This document shows, piece by piece, positions 52,986 to 61,876 of a stretch of DNA of 64,000 nucleotides (positions within the stretch are counted from its first letter, which is position 1; each line of letters starts with the position of its first letter). The stretch covers positions 588 to 64,587 of the forward strand of contig NZ_KB889875.1 in assembly GCF_000372805.1 (NCBI RefSeq), in the 5' to 3' direction. The stretch comes from Marinobacter gelidimuriae. Lineage in GTDB: Bacteria > Pseudomonadota > Gammaproteobacteria > Pseudomonadales > Oleiphilaceae. Below the pieces are notes generated by a model. It worked only from the letters and a program-made list of their open reading frames with translations. It made no database searches and was not told where the DNA came from. The position numbers were made by a program, and so were the translations under genes.

Positions 52986-54435
52986 CCGATTTAACCGATC
53001 TGGCCTGGCTGCGCGCCATGCCGAGTGCGTGGGTTATGTTGTCGGTCGGTACCGTCTCACCGAACCACGCCAGTTTTTTGTGCAGGCGCACCACGTTACC
53101 CACAATAATCAGCGCGGGCGCTGGCAGTTGTGCCTGTTCCTGTTTGGCGGCGATATCTGCCAAAGTGCCAATCAGCACTTTCTGATCGACTGCGGTACCG
53201 CGGGAGACAATGGCAATCGGTGTATCTGGCGCGCGGCCGTGGGCCATCAGGCCAGCACTGATTTGCGGCAGTGTGTGCAGCCCCATATAGAACACGACCG
53301 TTTGATTGGGCTGTATCAGTTCTTTGTAATCGAGGGCTTGTTGTCGGTTTTTTAACTGGCCGGTAACAAACTTGACTGACTGGGCATAGCCACGGTGGGT
53401 CAGTGGAATGCCGGCGTAGGTCGAACACGCGCTGGCGGCGGTAATGCCCGGTACCACCTGAAACGGTACGCCATGGGCTTTGAGCTCTTCCAGTTCTTCA
53501 CCGCCGCGTCCGAAAATAAACGGATCACCGCCTTTAAGCCGCACCACCCGCCGCCCCAGTTTGGCGTGTTTCACCAGCAGGGCATTAATGTCGTCTTGGG
53601 GCACCGGGTGATGATCGCGACGCTTGCCCACGTAAATCAGGTCGGCGTCGCGCCGGCACAAATCCAGCACCTCTGGCGATACCAGATTGTCGTAAAACAC
53701 CACGTCAGCCTGCTGCATCAGACGCAGCGCCTTAAACGTCAGCAGCTCCGGATCACCCGGGCCAGCACCGACCAGATACACCTCGCCGGTTTTATGGCCA
53801 GCGTCGCCCCGGTTGATGGCCGACACCAGCATGGATTCGGCTTCGTCATGGCGACCGGAAAACACCTTTTCGGCAATTTGTCCTTCCAGCACGTTTTCCC
53901 AGAATTGACGACGGTCATTCAGCGAATTGAAACGCGCTTTAACCCGATCGCGAAAGCGCCCGACCAGACTACCCAGGCTGCTGTAGCCTTTGGGGATCAG
54001 GGTTTCCAGGCGGGCCCTCAACAGCCGTGCCAGCACCGGCGACTGCCCGCCGGAGGTGATGCCAATCACAATGGGCGAGCGGTCGACTATGGCCGGAAAT
54101 ATGAAGCTGCACAGCTTGGGCGTGTCCACCACGTTGATGGGAATATTTCGCGCCACGGCCTCGGCGTGAACCTGAATGTGCAATTCGGCATCGTCGGTGG
54201 CGGCGACCACCAGGGTTTTCCCCGCCAGCAGGTCGCTGTGATAATCCCCCAAAATGACTTCATCTCGGTCATCGGTCAGCAGAGCCCGAAGTTCCTCATC
54301 GACGGCGTGGGAAACCACGGTCAGGCCAACACCTGCGCGTTTGAGCAGGCGAGCCTTGCGCAGGGCGATATCACCACCGCCCACCAGCAACACCTGGCGA
54401 TCGTTCAAATTAAAAAACAGCGGTAAAAAATCCAC
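52921..54435 (-). CDS. cysG: Siroheme synthase CysG
   Basis: This 504-residue trifunctional enzyme has an N-terminal precorrin-2 dehydrogenase/ferrochelatase (LLVGGGDIALRKARLLKRAG) and a C-terminal uroporphyrinogen-III methyltransferase from about residue 216 (VYLVGAGPGDPELLT, GDPFIFGRGGEE). It makes siroheme for CysI. The last 35 or so residues go beyond the usual family end and run antisense over the ampE 3' end. It is the last gene of cysI-DUF934-cysH-cysG. Confidence 0.95.
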   Translation of the reverse strand: MDFLPLFFNLNDRQVLLVGGGDIALRKARLLKRAGVGLTVVSHAVDEELRALLTDDRDEVILGDYHSDLLAGKTLVVAATDDAELHIQVHAEAVARNIPINVVDTPKLCSFIFPAIVDRSPIVIGITSGGQSPVLARLLRARLETLIPKGYSSLGSLVGRFRDRVKARFNSLNDRRQFWENVLEGQIAEKVFSGRHDEAESMLVSAINRGDAGHKTGEVYLVGAGPGDPELLTFKALRLMQQADVVFYDNLVSPEVLDLCRRDADLIYVGKRRDHHPVPQDDINALLVKHAKLGRRVVRLKGGDPFIFGRGGEELEELKAHGVPFQVVPGITAASACSTYAGIPLTHRGYAQSVKFVTGQLKNRQQALDYKELIQPNQTVVFYMGLHTLPQISAGLMAHGRAPDTPIAIVSRGTAVDQKVLIGTLADIAAKQEQAQLPAPALIIVGNVVRLHKKLAWFGETVPTDNITHALGMARSQARSVKSARPGPQSPSMPADTAIPAYCG

Positions 54436-54459
54436 GGCAGCCTCCCGGAGTGAGCAGTA

Positions 54460-55083
54460 TCAGAGCTTAGTGTGTAACCCGCACTCGCGGGTTGCCAGAG
54501 CTTTGGTGGGATCGAAATAATCGTGTTCGTCGGGCAACTGGTGCGCGGCCAGGTAGGCATCCAGGTCGGCGCTGGTCAGATTGAATAAAGGTGCTACTTT
54601 CACAATGCCGCTTTTGCTGGTGGAGACGATGTCCAGCGATTGGCGAAAGTCGGTTTGGTCTTTGCGGATGGCGTTAAACCACACATCCGGCTGAATTTCT
54701 GCCAGGGCCCTGGCGAAGGGCTCCAGCTTCACTTGGCGGGTAAATTCTTCGTGCAGCGGCTGGTCAATCTCAGGTATGCCCTGCATCAGCACGTTGCGCC
54801 GGGCAGCCGTTTGCTGCGGTATAAACGTGATCACATTCAGCTTTAGCTGGGCAATCAGTTTTTCTGCAAAACGATAGGTGGCAGAGGTGTTGTAACCCGA
54901 ATCGATCCATATCACCTGAATGTCCGGCCGGGCTTGAACCGCCATGTGCAGGATCACGGCTTCGTAAGGACCGAAGTTGGTCGTGACGACCGGATTGTGC
55001 GCCTGCGTTAAGGCCCACGTTATGATTTCCTGGGGCCGGTTGTTGGCAAGCTGTTGGTTGGCCGTAGCCACATCAAGCGTCAT
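54460..55083 (-). CDS. cysH: PAPS reductase
   Basis: This 207-residue PP-loop-fold enzyme reduces phosphoadenylyl sulfate to sulfite with thioredoxin. The C-terminal ECGLH motif has the active cysteine. The paired cysteines that hold a 4Fe-4S cluster in APS reductases (CCxxRK) are absent: the segment reads FNAIRKDQTDFR. This supports PAPS, not APS, as substrate. No functional APS kinase gene is in the window. Confidence 0.92.
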   Translation of the reverse strand: MTLDVATANQQLANNRPQEIITWALTQAHNPVVTTNFGPYEAVILHMAVQARPDIQVIWIDSGYNTSATYRFAEKLIAQLKLNVITFIPQQTAARRNVLMQGIPEIDQPLHEEFTRQVKLEPFARALAEIQPDVWFNAIRKDQTDFRQSLDIVSTSKSGIVKVAPLFNLTSADLDAYLAAHQLPDEHDYFDPTKALATRECGLHTKL

Positions 55084-55163
55084 GGTGTCGATGTCCTTTG
55101 ACTAAAAAAATCAGCGCTGTAAACAGCGACGAATAAAATGTTTGAAGGCGATCAAAGCCGTGT

Positions 55164-55658
55164 TTAGCGACGAAAAACCGGCCGCGGATCCGCCGTCGTA
55201 CCCTGATAATTCACGCTAATCTCGGAAAATGCCTGAAGATGATCGGTTTGGAAACTCTCGTCATTGATGGCAAAGGCGTTGAATCCGGAGCTTTGCATTA
55301 GCGCCAGTCGATCGCGGGTAACATGGCCCAGAGCTCGAATTTGCCGATTAAAACCGCTACGCACCAACTGGCGGGCGATGCTGAATCCGCGGCCATCGCG
55401 AAACGTCGGGAATTCGATGGCAATCAGGTCGAGTTGGCTGTGGTCGGCGTAAAGCGCCGCCAGGTTATCATCACCATTCACAATCACGCCCAGCGGGCTG
55501 TTGCGCAGCTGTAGTGCCTCCCGGTTTTGCCGGTACCAAATGAGGGGCACAGCAACAGGCCCATTTTCGGGTAATGGTGATCCCTCGTCGAGAGCCGCCT
55601 GGTCCAGTAATTGCCAGGGGTCTTCGGTCACAATGCGCTGGTTAATGAGCAGTGGCAT
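55164..55658 (-). CDS. DUF934 family protein
   Basis: This 164-residue protein matches DUF934, a family nearly always encoded next to CysI-type sulfite reductases (EFPTFRDGRGFSIARQLV is the core mark). A role as an auxiliary or electron-transfer partner of the reductase is inferred from context. It starts inside the cysI 3' end (17-nt overlap), so the two are coupled. Confidence 0.88.
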   Translation of the reverse strand: MPLLINQRIVTEDPWQLLDQAALDEGSPLPENGPVAVPLIWYRQNREALQLRNSPLGVIVNGDDNLAALYADHSQLDLIAIEFPTFRDGRGFSIARQLVRSGFNRQIRALGHVTRDRLALMQSSGFNAFAINDESFQTDHLQAFSEISVNYQGTTADPRPVFRR

Positions 55659-57309
55659 ACACGCGTTCCTTAAAAGGTTTGATACCCACACGTAGCACTA
55701 CCTGCGCAAACGATTCGTCTTCGCGGCGCTGGTCAACGTACACGGCCAGAATTTTTTCCACGGTGAGAGCAACGTCGCTCGCCGGTACCGACCTCCCCAG
55801 AATCTTGCCCAGGCGTGCGTCTTCTTTGGACGACCCACCGAGTGAAATCTGGTACCAGTCTTCGCCTTTTTTATCCACGCCCAGAATGCCGATGTCAGCG
55901 ACGTGGTGGTGGGCACAAGCGTTGATGCAACCAGACATGTTTAGTCGAATTTCGCCCAGATCGTACAGATGATCCATATCGTCAAAATGCTCATTGATCT
56001 GGTCCGAAATGTTCAACGTGCGGGCGTTGGCCAGAGAGCAAAAATCAAACCCCGGGCACACAATCATGTCGGTCAGCGTGCCAATGTTGGAACGCGCCAG
56101 ATTGTTCGCCGCCAGCGCCTGCCACACTGCGTAAAGGTCGCCCTCGCGCACATCGGTCAGCACCAAATTCTGGTGGTGGGTGGCGCGAGTTTCGCCAAAG
56201 CTGTAACGATCAGCCAGGTCTGCAACCGCATCCATCTGGCTGTCGGTGATGTCGCCAGGGGCTTCCAGATACGGTTTCAGCGAAACAATGGCAATGCGGT
56301 AACCGTCGACCCGGTGAGCCAGAGTGTTGTGGCGGTACCAGGCGTTGAACTCGATGTCGGTTGCCAGTGAATGACTTAAAGACGCATGGGCGTTGGCGCT
56401 GGCGGCGTTGGCATCGTAATCAGGTAGGGTGAAAAACGATTTGGCACGGGCAATTTCGGCATCGGTGAGTGTCAACTCGCCATCGCGGATGTGGGCCCAT
56501 TCCTCCTCGACCAGGCGGCGGAATTCGTCGGGGCCCAGAGCTTCCACCAGAATCTTGATGCGCGCCTTATACTTGTTGTCGCGGCGGCCCTTGAGGTTGT
56601 ACACCCGCAAGATGGCGTCCAGATACGACAACAGATGCTTTTTGGGCAGGAACTTACGAATACTCTTGCCGATGATGGGCGTGCGGCCCAGTCCTCCGCC
56701 GACCAGCACTTCAAAGCCTATTTCGCCATCGGCGTTTTGCGCCATTTGCAGGCCAATATCGTGCACCTGAGAGGCTGCGCGGTCTTCCGTTGCGCCGGTG
56801 ACGGCAATTTTGAATTTCCGCGGCAGGTAAGCAAATTCTGGATGCAGGGTGGACCACTGGCGGATAATTTCGCAGTAGGGGCGCGGATCTTCAAGTTCGT
56901 TTGCCGCTACACCGGCGTAAGGATCGGTGGTGGTGTTACGAATGCAATTGCCCGAGGTTTGAATAGCGTGCATCTGCACCTGCGCCAGTTCCGCCAGAAT
57001 ATCTGGTACCGCAGCTAACTCTGGCCAGTTGAACTGAATGTTGGTGCGGGTGGTGAAGTGGCCATAGCCGCGGTCGTAAGTGCGGGCAACGTGGGCCAGC
57101 TTGCGCATCTGGGTTGATGATAACAGTCCGTAAGGGACAGCCACACGCAGCATGGGAGCCTGGCGCTGAATGTAAAGGCCGTTCATCAGCCGCAGCGCAG
57201 AAAACTCATCCTCCGCCAGTTCGCCGTTCAGAAACCGGCGGGTTTGGTCGCGAAATTGCTCCACCCGTTCGTCGACCAGTGTCTGGTCAATCTGGTTGTA
57301 CTGATACAT
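55642..57309 (-). CDS. cysI: Sulfite/nitrite reductase hemoprotein
   Basis: This 555-residue siroheme/[4Fe-4S] enzyme reduces sulfite to sulfide. The cluster ligands are the four cysteines in CPGFDFCSLANAR and SGCINACAHHHVADIG; the two ferredoxin-like halves are complete. No CysJ flavoprotein is in the operon, so the electron donor is probably ferredoxin or the DUF934 partner. It is the first gene of the minus-strand cys operon. Confidence 0.94.
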   Translation of the reverse strand: MYQYNQIDQTLVDERVEQFRDQTRRFLNGELAEDEFSALRLMNGLYIQRQAPMLRVAVPYGLLSSTQMRKLAHVARTYDRGYGHFTTRTNIQFNWPELAAVPDILAELAQVQMHAIQTSGNCIRNTTTDPYAGVAANELEDPRPYCEIIRQWSTLHPEFAYLPRKFKIAVTGATEDRAASQVHDIGLQMAQNADGEIGFEVLVGGGLGRTPIIGKSIRKFLPKKHLLSYLDAILRVYNLKGRRDNKYKARIKILVEALGPDEFRRLVEEEWAHIRDGELTLTDAEIARAKSFFTLPDYDANAASANAHASLSHSLATDIEFNAWYRHNTLAHRVDGYRIAIVSLKPYLEAPGDITDSQMDAVADLADRYSFGETRATHHQNLVLTDVREGDLYAVWQALAANNLARSNIGTLTDMIVCPGFDFCSLANARTLNISDQINEHFDDMDHLYDLGEIRLNMSGCINACAHHHVADIGILGVDKKGEDWYQISLGGSSKEDARLGKILGRSVPASDVALTVEKILAVYVDQRREDESFAQVVLRVGIKPFKERVYATAH

Positions 57310-57361
57310 GACTGTTTCACCGACTTGTGTAAATTTCTGCCGTTATCATACGCAATGCTCT

Positions 57362-57478
57362 TTATTCTTTATAATGATATTTATTGATTTTGATATTCAT
57401 ATATCGAATATAAAGGGTTACGTCGGTGAGACTTTAATTATTCTAAAAAAGAATAAATAAACGTTTATTTATTCTTTT
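57362..57478. promoter_or_regulatory. AT-rich divergent cysI/cysD control region with dyads
   Basis: The 262-nt gap between cysI and cysD is far more AT-rich than its surroundings. It contains a perfect 32-bp palindrome at 57447-57478 centred on ACGT, with half-sites AGAATAA/TTATTCT. TTATTCT occurs again at 57362 and 57438, and ATATTC/GAATAT forms a second dyad at 57393-57411. The spacing and symmetry look like operators for a LysR-type regulator such as CysB (inference). Confidence 0.65.
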
Positions 57479-57571
57479 AAAATCTTATTTTCCTTTGTGA
57501 TACTGCATGGCACATCCGGCCGGTGGTATCCGCCGGCCGTCTAAACCGTTGATTTATGCAGGCCGCCGTTA

Positions 57572-58489
57572 ATGACTTCTTTGCCAGAACGCCGTCTTAC
57601 CCACCTGAAGCAGCTGGAAGCTGAAAGCATCCAGATTATTCGTGAAGTCGCTGCGGAGTTCGACAATCCGGTGATGCTGTATTCGGTGGGAAAGGACTCG
57701 GCGGTCATGCTTCACCTTGCCCGCAAAGCGTTTTTCCCGGGCACCCCGCCGTTTCCACTATTGCACGTAGACACCACCTGGAAATTTCGTGAAATGATCG
57801 AATTTCGCGACCGCATGGCCGCGCAGTCGGGCATGGAGTTGCTGGTGCACATCAACCAGGAGGGCGTAGACATGGGGGTCGGGCCTTTCTCCCACGGTTC
57901 GGCCACGCATACCGACGTGATGAAAACCCAGGGCCTGAAGCAGGCGTTGAACAAGTATGGCTTTGATGCCGCTTTCGGCGGTGCCCGCCGTGATGAGGAA
58001 AAATCCCGCGCTAAAGAGCGAGTGTTCTCATTCCGCGACAAGCATCACCGCTGGGACCCGAAAAATCAGCGGCCGGAACTGTGGAATCTGTTCAATACCC
58101 GCATCAACAAGGGCGAAAGCATTCGCGTATTTCCGCTGTCTAATTGGACCGAACTGGATATCTGGCAATATATCTTTCTGGAAAGCATTCCGATTGTGCC
58201 TTTGTACTTCGCAGCCCCGCGGCCGGTGGTCACCCGCGATGGCATGATGATCATGGTGGACGACGAGCGCTTGCCTCTGAACCCGGGCGAAGAGCCGGAA
58301 CTGCGTAAGGTAAGGTTCCGCACTCTGGGCTGTTACCCGTTAACCGGGGCGGTGGATTCCGAGGCAGATACGTTGCAGGAGATTATTCAGGAAATGTTGT
58401 TAACACGAACCTCCGAGCGCCAGGGGCGGGCGATAGATCGCGATGGAGCGGGCTCTATGGAAAAGAAAAAAATGGAAGGGTACTTTTAA
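57572..58489 (+). CDS. cysD: Sulfate adenylyltransferase subunit 2
   Basis: This 305-residue PP-loop protein activates sulfate to APS with CysN. The family marks are [20 protein letters not shown] and [15 protein letters not shown]. It is the first gene of the plus-strand cys unit; its stop overlaps the cysN start by one base. Confidence 0.96.
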   Translation: MTSLPERRLTHLKQLEAESIQIIREVAAEFDNPVMLYSVGKDSAVMLHLARKAFFPGTPPFPLLHVDTTWKFREMIEFRDRMAAQSGMELLVHINQEGVDMGVGPFSHGSATHTDVMKTQGLKQALNKYGFDAAFGGARRDEEKSRAKERVFSFRDKHHRWDPKNQRPELWNLFNTRINKGESIRVFPLSNWTELDIWQYIFLESIPIVPLYFAAPRPVVTRDGMMIMVDDERLPLNPGEEPELRKVRFRTLGCYPLTGAVDSEADTLQEIIQEMLLTRTSERQGRAIDRDGAGSMEKKKMEGYF

Positions 58490-60162
58490 TGAGCCACCAG
58501 TCTGACCTGATTGCCGATGATATCGACGCCTACCTGCATCAGCACGAAAACAAGGAACTGCTGCGCTTTTTAACGTGCGGCAGCGTAGACGACGGCAAAT
58601 CTACCCTGATTGGACGGCTGCTGCACGACTCCAAAATGATTTATGAAGACCAGCTGGAGGCGATCCACAACGACAACGCACGGATGGGTAATGCCGGCGA
58701 CGAGCTGGATTTGGCGTTGCTGGTGGACGGCTTGCAGGCCGAGCGCGAGCAGGGCATCACCATTGATGTGGCCTATCGTTATTTCTCGACCGCGCGGCGT
58801 AAATTCATCATCGCCGACACCCCGGGCCACGAACAGTACACTCGCAATATGGCCACCGGCGCCTCCACCTGCGACCTGGCCATTATTTTGATCGACGCCC
58901 GCCACGGCGTGCAGGTACAAACCCGCCGCCACAGTTTCATTGTGTCGCTGCTGGGGCTGAAGCATACGGTAGTGGCCATCAACAAAATGGATCTGGTGGA
59001 TTACAGCGAGGAACGCTACGAGCAGATCAAGGCTGATTATTTGGCGTTTGCCAGTCAGCTGGACTTGCCCGACATCCAGTTTGTGCCTTTGTCGGCGTTA
59101 AAAGGCGACAACGTGGTTAATCGTTCAGAGTTCATGCCTTGGTATCGGGGGCAAGCGTTGATGGAAACTCTGGAAAGTGTGGAGATTGTCCGCGACCAGA
59201 ATTTCGACGCGCTTCGTTTTCCGGTGCAATACGTGAACCGCCCCAACCGGGACTTCCGCGGTTACTGCGGCACCCTGACCGCTGGCGTGGTTCGCCCGGG
59301 TGACGACGTAACGGTGTTGCCGTCCGGTAAGTCATCAAGGGTGAAATCCATTGTGACCTACGACGGCGAGCTGAGCGAAGCTTTCCCGCCCATGTCTGTA
59401 ACTTTGACGCTTGAAGATCAGATTGATATTTCCCGTGGCGACATTCTGGTGCACAGCAAACAGATACCGCAGACGACGGACCGCTTTGATGCCACTTTGG
59501 TGTGGATGGCCGAACAAACGCTGGTGCAGGGTAAAACCTACGACATACAATTGCTCACCGGCCGCGTGGCTGGCGCTGTTACCGCCGTTCGCCACCAGAT
59601 AGATGTGAACTCGCTGCAGCAGGCCGAGGCGAGTACTCTGGCGTTGAACGAAATCGGCCGTTGCGAACTGACATTGGAACAGCCGGTGGTGGCGGATAAT
59701 TACAAGGAATTCCGCGGCACCGGTTCTTTTATTGTGGTGGATCGCTTAACTCACATCACAGTGGCAGCGGGTATGATTCTGCCTGGCTTACAGCAACAAG
59801 GCTACACGCTGCACCACAGCGCACAGGTGACCACAGCGCAAAAAGCCCGACGCTTTGGTCAGCAAGCCGCGGTGATATACATAAAAGGCGAGGCGGATGC
59901 CGCCCGCACGCTGGTTCATACCCTCGAAAAAGTGCTGTTTGACGACGGCCGCGCCGTCGCAACGCTGGAGCACAACAATCTGCAATACAGTGAAGGCTTC
60001 AAAGCATCGCTGGCTCTGGCACTTAAAGCCAACGGCCTGCTGGTGCTGACCGATACCGACACCGGCCACAGCGATCTGACTCTAATCCTGGCGGATTTGC
60101 CAGAGCAGGGCGGGCAAGTGGCCGCTGTATTGGAGCAGCTGCGCGAGCACAAAATCTTGTAA
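58489..60162 (+). CDS. cysN: Sulfate adenylyltransferase subunit 1 with degenerate C-terminal domain
   Basis: The product is 557 residues. The GTPase core has [15 protein letters not shown] (P-loop), [12 protein letters not shown] and NKMDLVD, followed by EF-Tu-like barrel domains to about residue 430. A further 125 residues resemble the APS-kinase part of CysNC fusions ([26 protein letters not shown] aligned on the start of CysC), but the P-loop glycines and lysine are gone. E. coli CysN is 475 residues and CysNC about 630, so this is an intermediate, probably a decayed fusion. ATP sulfurylase activity should be intact; kinase activity should not. Confidence 0.93.
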   Translation: MSHQSDLIADDIDAYLHQHENKELLRFLTCGSVDDGKSTLIGRLLHDSKMIYEDQLEAIHNDNARMGNAGDELDLALLVDGLQAEREQGITIDVAYRYFSTARRKFIIADTPGHEQYTRNMATGASTCDLAIILIDARHGVQVQTRRHSFIVSLLGLKHTVVAINKMDLVDYSEERYEQIKADYLAFASQLDLPDIQFVPLSALKGDNVVNRSEFMPWYRGQALMETLESVEIVRDQNFDALRFPVQYVNRPNRDFRGYCGTLTAGVVRPGDDVTVLPSGKSSRVKSIVTYDGELSEAFPPMSVTLTLEDQIDISRGDILVHSKQIPQTTDRFDATLVWMAEQTLVQGKTYDIQLLTGRVAGAVTAVRHQIDVNSLQQAEASTLALNEIGRCELTLEQPVVADNYKEFRGTGSFIVVDRLTHITVAAGMILPGLQQQGYTLHHSAQVTTAQKARRFGQQAAVIYIKGEADAARTLVHTLEKVLFDDGRAVATLEHNNLQYSEGFKASLALALKANGLLVLTDTDTGHSDLTLILADLPEQGGQVAAVLEQLREHKIL

Positions 60163-60184
60163 ACGCGTTGCTGCTTCTACGATG

Positions 60185-60763
60185 CTATTTTTGAGGGGGC
60201 AGTTCATCGCGGCTGGCTTTCTTCTGCTCCCACAGAATTTCCTCCGCGCCCTCGCGCCGTGCCAGCACCCGAGAGGCTACAAACAGCAGGTCAGACAAGC
60301 GATTCAGGTACTGCCGCGCCAGCGGGTTGATAGAGTCTTCATGGCTGAGCGCCACTACAACACGTTCGGCACGGCGGCACACGGCGCGGGCCATGTGGCA
60401 CTGAGCTGCGGCCGGGCTGCCACCGGGCAAAATAAAGTTCTTCAACGGTGGCAATGATTCGTTCCACTCATCCAACAAGCCTTCCAGCCAGCTGATGTGC
60501 TGCTCGCTGATCACAACGCTACCTGGAATCGCAAATTCACCACCCAGGTCAAACAGGTGATGCTGAATGCGGCGCATGGGTTCAAACAGCGCATCATCGC
60601 TGTCTAGCATCTCAACCAGCAGGCCCATGTGACAGTTCAGTTCATCCGCCGTACCCATCGCCTCAACGCGCTGGGCGCTCTTGGCAATGCGGTTACCATC
60701 GGCCAGACCGGTAGAACCATCGTCTCCGGTGCGGGTGTAGATTTTTGACAGGCGGTTGCCCAT
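60185..60763 (-). CDS. Cob(I)alamin adenosyltransferase (PduO type)
   Basis: This 192-residue, mostly helical trimeric enzyme has KIYTRTGDDGSTGLADGNR near the N-terminus and VCRRAERVVVAL near residue 130, the ATP and trimer-interface marks of PduO-type adenosyltransferases. It makes adenosylcobalamin from cob(I)alamin and ATP. No other cobalamin gene is near. The gene is convergent with cysN and lies downstream of panE. Confidence 0.92.
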   Translation of the reverse strand: MGNRLSKIYTRTGDDGSTGLADGNRIAKSAQRVEAMGTADELNCHMGLLVEMLDSDDALFEPMRRIQHHLFDLGGEFAIPGSVVISEQHISWLEGLLDEWNESLPPLKNFILPGGSPAAAQCHMARAVCRRAERVVVALSHEDSINPLARQYLNRLSDLLFVASRVLARREGAEEILWEQKKASRDELPPQK

Positions 60764-60809
60764 GGAATTCTCCTAGTTGATTTAAATGCCAGCCTGATTG
60801 GTTGAAAGG

Positions 60810-61874
60810 CTAAAGAGCTTGTACTCGCTGAACCAGCATTTGGTTTACCGGTGTGGCAATCCCGTGGCGCTGCCCGCACTGCACAAGGTAACCATTAATA
60901 AAATCGATCTCGGTTTTACGCCCTGCGTTTACATCCGCACGCATCGACGAGGTGTTACTGGCCGTGTTTTTGGCGATCGCCTCAATCCGCTCCCGCAGCG
61001 CTTGCGGGGTAGCACGCTCACCGGTATCGGTCTGCAGTAAAGCAGCGATTTCGGAGCATAGCCCGTCAATCGTCTGCCGATACAGCGGCGCATCCACTAT
61101 GGCGCCATTCGGGCAGTCCAGCAGTGCGGTAAACGCATTAATGCCGGCGTTGACCACCAGCTTTTGCCACAGCCGCGGCATAATATTGTTTTCGGCATGC
61201 ACCCGTAACCCGGATTGTGTTAACTGCTGAACCACGAATTCCGTACAGGCATATGCAGAGTCTGTAAGCGGGCCCACCCAGGTATCTCCGACTCCGGCAT
61301 GCACCAACACATCCGGTTCTGGCCGGTTCGCACCCTCGGTGGTGCTGGCCGCCAAAATTGGCCGATCCGGCCAGCGCTCGGCCACTGCCTGCTGACGGCC
61401 CAAACCGTTCTGGAAAAGAACAACCGGCGTGTCTTCGGCAATATGCGGCAGCCAGCCCTCCATAGCTGAAAGCGTATCCCCGGCTTTGGTGGTAACAAGC
61501 AGTAAGCCGACATCGTCAGCGGACTCAATCCAGGGTAAACAGACACGGGTATGTTCGCTCCCAGAGCCTGGCGAAGCCGTCCGGAGGGCGCCCCCGAAAC
61601 CTTGCGTAGCCATGGATGGCGAAGCAGAGCGTACAAGGACGTATTCACAGCGTGTTTCGGGGGCGCCCTCCGGACGGCTGATGCTCCCCCGATGATCGAG
61701 TTCGTTTTCAGGCACAGTATTAGCAGATTCGATAATCTGACGCCCACGATCCAACCGCGGCAAAAACCCACAACGAAAAGACGGCAAAAGGGCGGCCCAT
61801 AGCCGCCCCATTGAACCCGCACCAAGAATGGCGATCTGCCCGCCATCCCCGAAACGCTTAACGTCCACAGTCAC
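60810..61874 (-). CDS. panE: 2-dehydropantoate 2-reductase with in-frame repeat insertion
   Basis: The product is 354 residues. This NADPH enzyme makes pantoate for coenzyme A. NADP loop GAGSMG is at residues 19-24; VTTKAGD, the catalytic Lys in LWQKLVVNAGINAFTALL, and SSMRADVNAGRKTEIDFING are intact. Residues 66-100 (SRPEGAPETRCEYVL through GGALRTA) are encoded precisely by a 105-nt stem-loop repeat (61575-61679) and have no counterpart in ordinary PanE, where this stretch is a loop in the Rossmann domain. PanE is usually about 300-315 residues, so the excess matches the insert. It starts with GTG, 2 nt after valS. Confidence 0.92.
   Translation of the reverse strand: MTVDVKRFGDGGQIAILGAGSMGRLWAALLPSFRCGFLPRLDRGRQIIESANTVPENELDHRGSISRPEGAPETRCEYVLVRSASPSMATQGFGGALRTASPGSGSEHTRVCLPWIESADDVGLLLVTTKAGDTLSAMEGWLPHIAEDTPVVLFQNGLGRQQAVAERWPDRPILAASTTEGANRPEPDVLVHAGVGDTWVGPLTDSAYACTEFVVQQLTQSGLRVHAENNIMPRLWQKLVVNAGINAFTALLDCPNGAIVDAPLYRQTIDGLCSEIAALLQTDTGERATPQALRERIEAIAKNTASNTSSMRADVNAGRKTEIDFINGYLVQCGQRHGIATPVNQMLVQRVQAL
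61575..61679. repeat. Stem-loop mobile-type repeat element, copy 2 (inside panE)
   Basis: This is a 105-nt element with perfect 26-bp inverted arms (61575-61600 and 61654-61679; left arm begins AGCCGTCCGGAGGGCGCC) and a 53-nt loop. The loop starts with TTGCGTAGCCATGGATGGCG, nearly identical to the copy between kdsA and eno; it also shares the GCGT next to the right arm. The arms have no similarity to the other copy. The length is 35 codons, in phase with panE, with no stop in the gene frame. Confidence 0.92.
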
Positions 61875-61876
61875 GT

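Noticed and set aside
53395-54426. Open frame of 343 codons antisense to cysG
   Set aside because: Wholly inside cysG; His/Gln-rich shadow.
57447-57478. AT palindrome as a terminator for cysI or cysD
   Set aside because: It lies upstream of both divergent genes, not after them.
61575-61679. panE as a pseudogene broken by an insertion
   Set aside because: The insert is a multiple of three, has no stop in frame, and the catalytic motifs downstream remain in the same frame.
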